A DNA stretch of 64,000 bases from Harmonia axyridis (Eukaryota; Arthropoda; Insecta; Coleoptera; Coccinellidae), in contig NC_059502.1 of assembly GCF_914767665.1 (NCBI RefSeq), forward strand, positions 11,718,001-11,782,000, given 5' to 3'. Both the position numbers and the translations under genes were made by a program. This document shows positions 24,810 to 34,500 of the stretch, piece after piece. Position 1 is the first letter of the stretch; each line of letters starts with the position of its first letter. A model generated the notes under the pieces. That model was not told the DNA's origin. It made no database searches and was given only the letters and a program-made list of their open reading frames with translations.

Positions 24810-26234
24810 ATGAATCCAGGTGGAGATTTTCAAATTTTAAATGCCTTGAATACTAAATCAGACTTATTTTTGGTAAAACACTTGGCTACTGAAGAGTTAT
24901 TTGTTTGGAGAACTATTCTTCTGAAAAATCTATCCAAAGATAAAAAAGAACATATGTGTAAAAAAATTCGAAAAAGAATACAACAAAAGCATGTATTATT
25001 GGTTACATTTTATCCTGCTATTGAAGAAGACAAATTGAAACTGGTTTATGTCCCAATGGAGTATTTTCCTCATGGTAATTTTTTAGATTTTATTAAGATA
25101 TTAGCAATGTCAAAAACTACACACATAAATGAAGAAATAATCATTAAAATTTTATTTCAACTATTGATGCTGGTCAAATCTATTGAGTTGAATGATTATA
25201 TCAAGTTGGAAAATATTTACTTCGATGAAAATTTCAATATTAAATTATTGAACTTTAGTCATTGCAGTACTGCAACAAACTCAGATGTGAAAATGAGTGA
25301 TATTGGTATTTTAATGATGCAGTTATGTACATTAACTGTTGACAAATTGTGCAATAAGTATACAGTGAACAAGGAGTACTATAGTGATGATTTTATTGAT
25401 TTAACTGAAGTTATGCTCAAAGATAACAAACATGTTACTTGTAATATTGATAAGGTAATTGGTCACCCTGTCATTGTCTTAAATACATTCAAACTCCACT
25501 GTGGAATTGAACTACATGATTGCTTTGAAATACTGGACTATAGGAAAAAAGTGGAGCAATTACGTAGAAAAGAATCGGCACTAAAAATGAGGGAAAATGA
25601 AATAAAACGGAAAGAATGTGGATTAAATGTGAGGGAGAAAAAATTGATCATGAATGAAAAAACTATTAAAGATAAGTTGACTCAAGCTGAACTTTATTTA
25701 AGGAGATGTAAAGACAAAAAAATACCTCATCCCAATAAGTATGAGAACGTTGATATGTCACTTGCTGTTGAGTATGAAGAAATAGAAGACATAGACAATA
25801 TCGAAACAAGTAAAAAATTGGACTTCTCTAAACTCAAACAACAGCCTATTGCTAGAACATTATCAGAAAGAAAAGTTAAATTCAAGGGACACAGTCCTCT
25901 GAAAAAAACCAGTTTCCATAAAAGTAAAACCAATAAAAAACCAAAAGAGAAGGAAAAACTCCAACTACCCGAACAATCAAGCGAGATGAGCTCAACTTTG
26001 AAAAAAAGAACAATCGAAAATAATCAACTCAAAGAAATCTCAAACGTGGATAAAACAAAAATTTATGCAAAATGTGTAACTGTAACTGGAGAAAATAATA
26101 TACCGAATTTACAATGCCGACCAATTGCTTGGACAGAACAAAATAAGAAACAAGCATTCGAATTGCTTAGAATCATGAACTCAACTTCTGATGAGAACTT
26201 CTGGAACAGTGACGTTAGGCATACATTTTTGTAA
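24810..26234 (+). CDS. NEK-like pseudokinase with C-terminal coiled coil
   Basis: A single coding exon of 474 residues starting at ATG 24810, directly after a splice acceptor. The N-terminal 200 residues have the fold pattern of a NEK2-like protein kinase. ELFVWR is the beta-3 strand with the catalytic Lys replaced by Arg, VPMEYFPHGNFLDF is the hinge, LNDYIKLENIYF is a damaged catalytic loop, and LLNFSHC stands where DFG should be (Asp to Asn). The activation segment is very short and no APE is seen. Catalysis is therefore unlikely. Residues about 245-305 are a charged heptad-rich coiled coil (RKKVEQLRRKESALKMRENE region), followed by a basic disordered stretch and a short conserved-looking C-terminus (CRPIAWTEQNKKQAFELLR). 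NEK2-type kinases act at centrosomes and in mitosis, so a scaffold role there is only an inference. Confidence 0.6.
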   Translation: MNPGGDFQILNALNTKSDLFLVKHLATEELFVWRTILLKNLSKDKKEHMCKKIRKRIQQKHVLLVTFYPAIEEDKLKLVYVPMEYFPHGNFLDFIKILAMSKTTHINEEIIIKILFQLLMLVKSIELNDYIKLENIYFDENFNIKLLNFSHCSTATNSDVKMSDIGILMMQLCTLTVDKLCNKYTVNKEYYSDDFIDLTEVMLKDNKHVTCNIDKVIGHPVIVLNTFKLHCGIELHDCFEILDYRKKVEQLRRKESALKMRENEIKRKECGLNVREKKLIMNEKTIKDKLTQAELYLRRCKDKKIPHPNKYENVDMSLAVEYEEIEDIDNIETSKKLDFSKLKQQPIARTLSERKVKFKGHSPLKKTSFHKSKTNKKPKEKEKLQLPEQSSEMSSTLKKRTIENNQLKEISNVDKTKIYAKCVTVTGENNIPNLQCRPIAWTEQNKKQAFELLRIMNSTSDENFWNSDVRHTFL

Positions 26235-26885
26235 ATATTTTAATCGATAAGAATCAAGTTCCTAGCTTTTTAAATTCTCAAGTATTATAAATAAATTAAG
26301 TTTATCGCATTCAAGGATAGTAACATATCAAAATCTGTGCTTTCTATATGTTACTTAATTTCTATTTATTTTCATTCCTATTCTGACAAAAAACAAAATT
26401 GGAAAAGAATTTCTTGGAATTTGAGTATTCATGTTATAACTTCATAATATTATTTATTGTATATAAATCTATTATATTTTTTGAAAATTGCAAATACAAA
26501 AAAGAAAATTAGTTTGCAAACATTTAAAAAAAGAATAGTTATTTTTATTCATTGAATATTCAAGTTACAAATATTTATATGATTGATGTTACCCTTTCAA
26601 CCGTACTTTTAAAATGTGTAGTATTTATTTTAGATGTACTTGATATTTGATGCAATATTTTTGTGATATATTATCATTACTTGAGATATTCAAGAGAAAA
26701 TTTTTAAATGTACAAGGTTAGTAATTATTCCTCAACAAATTGGGAAATATTTAAAAACAATAAAAAACTTTTTTATTCAAATTATTGTATAGGTTTAGAA
26801 AAATATGAAAATGATAAAAAGAGTTTACCAAGGAGAATCATTTTAATTGAAAACAAAACTTTCAGTACAGATAAAATTAATATTC
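26235..26885. other. Convergent 3' region between NEK-like and PSMD8 genes
   Basis: The two genes end tail to tail. The plus-strand AATAAA at 26290-26295, 55 bp after the NEK-like stop, is a good polyadenylation signal for that gene. The minus-strand AATAAA at 26772-26777, about 110 bp beyond the PSMD8 stop, suits PSMD8. Nothing else is recognised. Confidence 0.65.
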
Positions 26886-27929
26886 TTAAACAATCATCTC
26901 CAACTCCTTTGCATATTCAATAGCTTGTTCTGCTAATTCTATAGATGGGATAGGCTCAGTTGTTTTTTCTATTTCGGGTGTGAAATAGAAGAAATTATCA
27001 CTTCCAAGTTTCCAACCTTTCTGCAATGGGAAAATTAAAATAGAAATTAATTCATTTAGTGAAAAGATCTAAATATATAGAGGTAATAATGAAACTATAG
27101 GTGTTGCAACATTATGAAAATATTACCTTGGCTGCAAAAATTTTAGCAGCTTGTTCATTAGGAAGGTATAGCATTCTAGCAGTCATTTTGAGTGAAATTT
27201 TTTCATATGCTTTTTCTACACAATTGGCTATTTCATTTCTTATCGTATCTAACAAAATGTCCATGAAAAAATTGTAACTTTTAGCTGGAACATTGCCTTT
27301 GGCCAAAAAAATCTGAAATGAGGTATAAAATAAATTATTTAAAAAAAAAGTGTACTTCAAATTGGAATAAACTAATTCGAAACAAGTTTATGAGCATACC
27401 TTATTATAACTACCTTCCATCAAATACTGTTCAATTGATAATGGATGTCTGATATATACATTATTTTGAAGATGATCAGCAGGAAGAAGTTCAAGTTCAG
27501 TGTGAAATTCAGCAACACGGTTTTGGGACAATAAGAATAATAAGTTTAATCCCAGTAATTGATATTTAAAAGCAGATTCTGGCAATTCATTCTTGTAATC
27601 AAAATAGTAACACTTCAACTGAGCCATATATCTTTCGAATGAAGGAATGTCATTACTGGCAATACTCCACTGGACGCCAATTTCTAATATATCTCTACCA
27701 AGAAGGAGTTCTTGTTTTGTTGCAATTGCATTAGATGTTGGTAAGAACATGACTCCTGTTAATTCAACCTAAAAACATTTTATTGTAGATTCGAACAGTA
27801 TCATTCACAAATCAGTGAACTTACCTTTAACTTTGAAAGTAATTGATCACATTTGCTTAAATTTGGCGAAGGAGATGACCACTCCGCGTTAAGTTTTTTA
27901 TATAAAGCTTCTACCTCTGAATTTGCCAT
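26886..27929 (-). CDS. PSMD8: 26S proteasome regulatory subunit Rpn12 / PSMD8
   Basis: A lid component of the 19S regulatory particle, needed for the final step of lid assembly and for degradation of ubiquitinated proteins. Exons on the minus strand: 27825-27929, 27400-27768, 27127-27312 and 26886-27020, all phase 0, encoding 264 residues, the normal core length. The protein is strongly conserved: RDILEIGVQWSIASNDIPSF, ERYMAQLKCYYFDYKNELPE, LLGLNLLFLLSQNRVAEFHT, HPLSIEQYLMEGSYNK, then FLAKGNVPAKSYNFFMDILL, and a C-terminus ending ELAEQAIEYAKELEMIV. This is the PCI-domain architecture of the family. The start is the ATG at 27929 (MANSEVEALYKKLNAEW). Splice borders are canonical and no lesions are seen. 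It is a single-copy housekeeping gene and a good reference for intron size (40-110 bp) in this genome. Confidence 0.96.
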
Positions 27930-28936
27930 TTTTATGTTATAGATTCAAATGAGTTCCTTTTTCATCAAACAATTGATCTAGTTTTTGGATGATACGTGAA
28001 AATTTGTTGACATTCGTTTTTTTGACAGTAGACAGTTATAATTTGCATCTATGATATTTCTTGGTATGTCAAGATGCATAGAATAGAATATTATTGATAT
28101 AAAGAAATTTATGTGAAATGGAACTTGATGCCGTTAACTACATATGTAATTAATGCACAGGGAATATTACTAAATGATAGCAGAATTCAAAATACATATC
28201 AAGAAATTCTAGTATGATCACAGCCTTCTCACTTTTATCCCCATTTTATTATATAGCGCTATCTATGGAAACCGGAATGAAGAGTTCATCATAGATGTAA
28301 TGTAAACAATATGTTATTGTATATTATAGAATGATTCAAAATTCAGTATCAAGATTTCAGGATCGTATTTCTCAGGTAAAAATTAGACTTTTTTCCATAA
28401 ACATGTAACAGCAATCGCGTCGTTATCGAACTACAGGATGTTAAAGTTTCAAGATTTTTTAGTTTTTTCTTCATAGCTCTTTCTGTATAAGTTACAAAAA
28501 AATTGTAACTTCAACATCCTGTATATTTTTAAACCTGATTTCAATGGGCAACTTTAAGACTCAACTTGCTTCAGATGAACAAGCACTGAAAAGCTGCTGA
28601 CTTCAAGTCAGTGCTTTTCCAATTTTTGTGGAATTCAATAGGACATAACTTATTCACCAGTATTCCTCATATGCCTAGACTTTAGGGGCTTCCTGAAATT
28701 CGTAAGGAAGGTAGATAGTCCTATCAGACCGTTGGCGAGTCTTTGAAATACTCCAGTCTCCATGCTTTGTCAACATTTGTTCTGAAACTATATAATGAGA
28801 GTATTTAAACGACTGTAATCCAGTCTGTTCTGTAGTTATACCTCCTGAATTTGATTGAAATAATTATAGATTTCCGGCATGACAGTGACACAATTATAAT
28901 TTTTTTTGGCATCAGAGATAATAGAATTCTATGCAT
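27930..28936. other. Intergenic upstream of PSMD8
   Basis: Contains the PSMD8 promoter side and no recognisable gene. A small palindrome (28433-28527) is listed separately. The rest is AT-rich, non-coding DNA. Confidence 0.5.
28433..28527. repeat. Short palindromic MITE-like repeat
   Basis: About 95 bp with inverted ends ACAGGATGTTAAAGTT and AACTTCAACATCCTGT, next to TA on the right. It has no coding capacity. The end sequence recurs at the right end of the repeat at 10385-10727. Confidence 0.6.
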
Positions 28937-30754
28937 CACGGGCGTAGCCAGGTTTCAGTTTCGGGGGGGGTTTTACATATTATAAAAAAAATGTTTTTCT
29001 TTTTAAATATATTAACTTTAAAAGAGCCAACCCATTCAGTCTATTTTCACTAGTTTTATTTTTCAAGTATGTTTTGAGAAAAAAAAGCATTTTCAAAATC
29101 ACTTTTTGAAATTTAGTTTCTTTCTTTACATCGATTCCTATAAATATATTTAGGAAAAAAATACCGCCGTAGTATTTATACAACAGAGTACTCAAATTCA
29201 AATTTATGAGTAGAAAGTTTATATGCAAAAAAGCGGTAAAAAATGATAGTTATTACCTTTTTTGCATTTTTTTCAATGTTTTATCATGAAATTTTGGTGG
29301 CAAACTTCAGATTCGAATTCTGTACCCCCGAAACAGAGATAATAAATCGAAGAAATTAAAACTACCCCATCAACTGAGTTTTAGCAGAGATAGATATAAT
29401 ACGCCAATTTTGAACTATCGTTTGAGCCAGGTTTTTCGGACAAAAAACTTCATGGAAGAAAACGTCAGAAGACTAAATTTTTTTTGTATCTTTTTTTAAT
29501 GTTATGTCACAAAATTTTGGTGCTAAACGTCAGATTCGGATTCAGAACCCAAAAAAATAAAGGGTGTTTTTTTAGAGCTATAGAACTTTAAATTGCAATA
29601 CAACAACGATGCATTATTCGATTGATATGAATTTTATTTATCCGCAAGATAATCTTGTGGCATTACATTCTAAATATGATTTCTGGCATATGACCGCCAC
29701 AGCTGGCTCGGATGTAGTCCAATCTGGACGTCCAATTTTCGATTACTTTTCCAATATTTGTGGCCGTATATCGGCAATAACACGGCGAATGTTGTCTTCC
29801 AAATGGTCAAGGGTTTGTGGTTTATCCGCATAGACCAATGACTTTACATAGCCCCACAGAAAGTAGTCTAGCGATGTTAAATCACAAGATCTTGGAGGCC
29901 AATTCACAGGTCCAAAACGTGAAATTAGGCGGTCACCAAACGTGTCTTCCAATAAATCGATTGTGGCACGAGCTGTGTGACATGTTGCGCCGTCTTGTTG
30001 GAACCACAGCTCCTGAACATCATGGTTATTCAATTCAGGAATGGAAAAGTTAGTAATCATGGCTCTATACCCGATCACCATTGACTGTAACGTTCTGGCC
30101 ATCATCGTTTTTGAAGAAGTACGGACCAATGATTCCACCAGCCCATAAATCGCACCAAACAGTCAGTTTTTCTGGATGTAACGGTGTTTCGACATACACT
30201 TGAGGATTAGCTTCACTCCAAATGCGGCAGTTTTGTTTGTTGACGTAGCCATTCAACCAGAAGTGCGCTTCATCGCTAATGGACGTAGTGCGCGATACGT
30301 ATTCCGCACAGAACCATTATTTTCGAAATAAAATTGCACTATTTTCAAGCGTTGTTCAGGCGGGTGTCTATTCATGATGAATTGCCAAACCGAACTGAGA
30401 ATAAATCACTTGACAGCTGTTAAATCGGTCGCCATCTTGAACAGTAATGCCAACTTAAAGTTATATACCTCGAAAGAAAACACCCGTTACATACGATCGA
30501 AAAAATCAAACTAACCCATAACTTTCCTTTGAGGGGCACATGTGAGCACAAATTGAATGGATTACGTTGAGGTAATTCAATTCAAATTTCACATTACAAA
30601 TTAATTGAATGAAAGTTATAATTTCATTCACTTTTTACAAATTTTATTGAAAAATATTTTCGAGATTTTGAAAAAAAAATAAGTTTCTTTGACATCTTTA
30701 ACATTTCGGGGGGGGGTTTGAACCCCCAAAACCCCCCCCCTGGCTACGCCCGTG
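28937..30754. mobile_element. Non-autonomous hAT element with nested mariner-like element
   Basis: Terminal inverted repeats CACGGGCGTAGCCAGG (start 28937) and CCTGGCTACGCCCGTG (end 30754), with G/C runs just inside. It is flanked by the 8-bp direct repeat CTATGCAT (28929-28936 and 30755-30762), the signature length of hAT elements. It encodes no hAT transposase. The mariner-like element at 29560-30487 is nested within it and therefore inserted later. Confidence 0.85.
29560..30487 (-). mobile_element. Mariner-like (Tc1/mariner superfamily) element, copy 1, defective
   Basis: A 928-bp element with inverted ends of the type AAGGGTGTTTTTTT, flanked by TA (29558-29559 and 30488-30489). On the minus strand it encodes pieces of a DDE transposase: a start MNRHPPEQRLKIVQFYF near 30375, then a jump to DEAHFWLNGYVNKQNCRIW, then WFQQDGATCHTA with the second acidic residue kept, and CDLTSLDYFLWGY with the third. 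The DNA-binding region between the start and DEAHF is deleted and the frame is broken between about 30065 and 30138, so it cannot be active. It is the same family and almost the same size as 50345-51273. Confidence 0.85.
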
Positions 30755-31551
30755 CTATGCATCTTTTTCAGATAGTTATTGTACCAACCTTACCAAATAT
30801 GCATCAATATGGAGCGTGAGCCAATCATATAATCTTAAGTACCTCCTGTTGTCTTTTTCATATTTTAATCCAAAATACGGGGATATCCTGACAAGTCCAA
30901 TTGTTGCCGATAGAAAATCATTAAATTAATTGAATCAACCGAAAAAATTGTTATTTTTCATCTTAATCTAAATTTTCATGTCGATCGAATAGGTATAGTT
31001 TAGACATTGTCCAGGACAAGAAAATTTCGAACAACCATATTTATACGAAAACCCTTATCGAATTTTACTTTCAATCGCATTTGTTGTCACTGAAATATTA
31101 AGTTTTTTATTTTCGATATTCTGTTCAAATTTCTGTGTAGGTACCTACCTAGTTTTTTTACAACGCCTTCGCAAATTGTTTTGTGCTGATAAGTTTTAGT
31201 TTATAAATTGTCTGATTTGTAATTGAATTTCATTAACTTCAATTTTGAATAAGGTTGCATTACACCCGAATACAAAAAGAAGTAAGTCGCTCACTTCATT
31301 AGAAATTTCCGGATTTGCTCTATATTCTGGGACCAGTAGATTGCATACAAATTTCTTTCTGGAGTTTCTTCTCTCAACTCTTCAGTTTGAAAAAATCTAG
31401 CTTTTATCGATTAATAATATATTATATAGGTATATAATACAAAGTAAGTATGTAGTAATATAGTACAGTTAAAAATTAAGATTCATTATTGACTGAGTAT
31501 TAAATAGTTATAATATGTTCTCTATGAATACGATTTGTTTAATCTTACATT
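30755..31551. other. Intergenic; 3' flank of RSPH14-like gene
   Basis: AT-rich sequence between the hAT element and the RSPH14-like stop codon. No gene or repeat is recognised. Confidence 0.5.
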
Positions 31552-34500
31552 TTAAGAAGGTGCACTTAAATCTTGAAGAAGACTCTCTTTCATTGCAGAT
31601 ATGAAAGAAGTTGAGCATTTAGTTTTTCTTAATAATGCAATATATTTCTTTTGCATAACAGCTCGAAGTTCGAAATGGGTCGATAAATTCAACAACGTCT
31701 AAAACAAACATCAATAGTAATTGATATTCAGGTTTCCAATGTAAAATAATAAATGAACGCTGCTTTCAGAAATGAATCAGAAAGGAGTGAAATAAATAAA
31801 AGTAAAGAAAATGGAATAATCTTCAAGAAATCGTTCACAAGATCTCATATTAAAAAAAGTTAATAAAAAAAGTAATAAAAGACATTTTACAAATTCAACA
31901 CATTGGTTGGAAAAATTTTATAATGAACACGAGGAAAACCTGTGATATTTGAGGCGATTTTAGACAATGGTATCGTAAAACAACGAATTAAGAAAAGTAG
32001 AAAATAAGTCTAACTCATTTTTACCTGGAAAGCAAATATTTGTACAGAAGGATGTAAAGGATTTCGACAAATTTTCATTAGTCTCGGCAGCAATGTTTTG
32101 ATTTTGCAGGCTCGAAATTTTGCTTCTACCGTCATGGTTGCGAACATTAACACAGAAGCGATAGCTGCATCAAGCTCAACATTCTGCAAAAAAATGGGAT
32201 CTAGATATAATTGAACAATAAGAGAGTATATGAGCCGATTTGATCAAATTCATATAATGGTCGTCTAAGAATTTCAAAAACATTCATGATCGAAGGAAAA
32301 TGTCGTTGCCAGATTGTCAGAATAATTCTTTTACTGCTGACAAAATAAACTTTGAGATTCTTTGCCTAACGTTTTATTGTCTACTGGAAGGTCAATTATG
32401 ACTCATTCAAATTCTTATTAAATCAATATTTTCCATAAATACTGGATGATGGATGAAAATTAAATCGAAAATACCAATATGTTCTACTCATTCCATAGTC
32501 AGCTGGCTTTAGTTCTTGTGTGAACTGAAACTTATAAGGATAGAGATGCAAATCCAGATGTAGAATACGCAATAGTGTGCCGTGGAAGAGGCCTATACGT
32601 TGTGCGCGCTAGGGAATGGACAAATTTGGTTCTTCTTTCATTTACAGCAGCAATATTTTAGATTGAGCGTGCATTTCGATGAATTATGGGCCTTAAGGCA
32701 TCATCAACAGATCCTGTCTCTTCAAATTTGTTCAATCTCTTACCATCAATTGTACGTTCAGATGGACGATTATATCGATGATAATCTGCCAGTAACGCAC
32801 AAAATGTACTTACTACAGAATCATTTTTTTTGTAGTAAGTTTGCAAAATTTTCCTAAGTTCAGCAGAAGATAAACGATCCATATTATTGAATGGCTAACC
32901 TTCAACTGATCATATGACCTTGCGGAGGACAGTTCTATTTGACATATGTCATTGAAACAAGGCTTCGAAATTTGGATCTCAACATAGATAACCCAGTATT
33001 TTCTTCAAAAAAGCTTCATCTCACCTTAGATTGGCCCAGCATTTCATTAAGGCGGTGCACCAGATAACTATCCAACGCCAATTGTTTTCCTAAGGGGGTT
33101 GAGATCATCATCATGAGACAGTTAAGTGCACTTATATGCACTCTCTGGTCCATCCTATTCAGCATCTGCATCTATAAACAACCAACATCATTTTGTGAAC
33201 TCGTTATTGCAGTGGCGTACCCAGACATAAGCCTTGGGGGGGATAAAGAAAAAAAAAATTTCAATTTTTCCTTCTTTTGAAGAAGTTTTCCAAAGAATTT
33301 TGCTTACTCATAATAAGATTGTGATATATATGGTTGTTACATATAATGGATATTCCTTCTGGGGGGGGGGATATATCCCCCTTATCCTCCCCCCTTGGGT
33401 ACGCCACTGCGTTATTGGATAGACATTAAAACTAAATTAAAATAGTAGATTTGATTTAATACGAGGAATTTGTGAGTTTATACGAGGAGATTGGTTTATG
33501 ATCTCGCTTTTCAGAAAGCATAAGTTCTAGGAATAAAAAGTTTTTGTCTTGAATTATAAGCTCCCTGAAGATGGCTCTTCAAATGGCCGAAATACATGAG
33601 AAATGATATTAAGATTGCGTTTCAGGGATCGTAGGATTTGAATAGACCGCTATCTGGGCAGCTGTCACCTTTGAAGCTGTTATCTTTTGACATTTGACCA
33701 TTATCATTACTAAACATGGAACGATACACGCTTCAACAACGCATTGAAATCATTAAAATTCATTACAAAAAGGGTGAAAACGCTGTAGCCAGATTTCTCA
33801 AAACTAAAGCATGTTTGGATCGTCGTGAAGCACGTTTTATCAAATGACCTAATTTGATAAAATATAAGCTTGTGAGAATACCATGATCGCAAAAGCTCCA
33901 TATTCCATAGCAATGTAATTTCCGTTACCATACATCAAGTTCTTCAACGTGGACAGGAGCACAACCACTACATCGTCGACTTCTCTTGCAACTACTTTTA
34001 GAATAGATAAGATGAAGCCTTGATCCACTAGTTCGTCAGCGGCTGAAATTAAAGGTAATGATTCGAATTTGAAAAAATTTTTATTGTGAAACCAAAGATT
34101 CATAGGGGGAACTGGAAAAAAATATTGTTTTCAGTTTAATCTTAAAATAATACTCTTTCTAGCTTGAAGACAATGCCTAGGTATACCTACTTGTAACGAA
34201 AGTTGAAATATTTTCTAAACAGTGCCCCAATTGCTCTAGAGTTGATGGATGTGTTTCTTCCTCTAGAAGCATTTGTAGGCTATAGATTATGTCTTCATCC
34301 ATCGTCAGGGCCAATTTTCCTTCGGGAACGATAGCTAATTTAGCGAATGTGATACAAACTCTCTCAGTTATGGAAGAATCCTTCTTTTCCAGTAAATTTG
34401 ATAATCTGAAAGAAGCATATTCATCTCAAGTTCCTACTGATGAATGAAGCAAACATCAAGATAGAATCTTGTCTTTGAGAGGGGCCCAGAGAATACGGTA

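Noticed and set aside
34028..34110. Longer version of RSPH14-like exon 4 starting at an acceptor near 34109
   Set aside because: The alternative acceptor at 34043 joins smoothly to the armadillo alignment, while the longer form adds residues that fit no family member.
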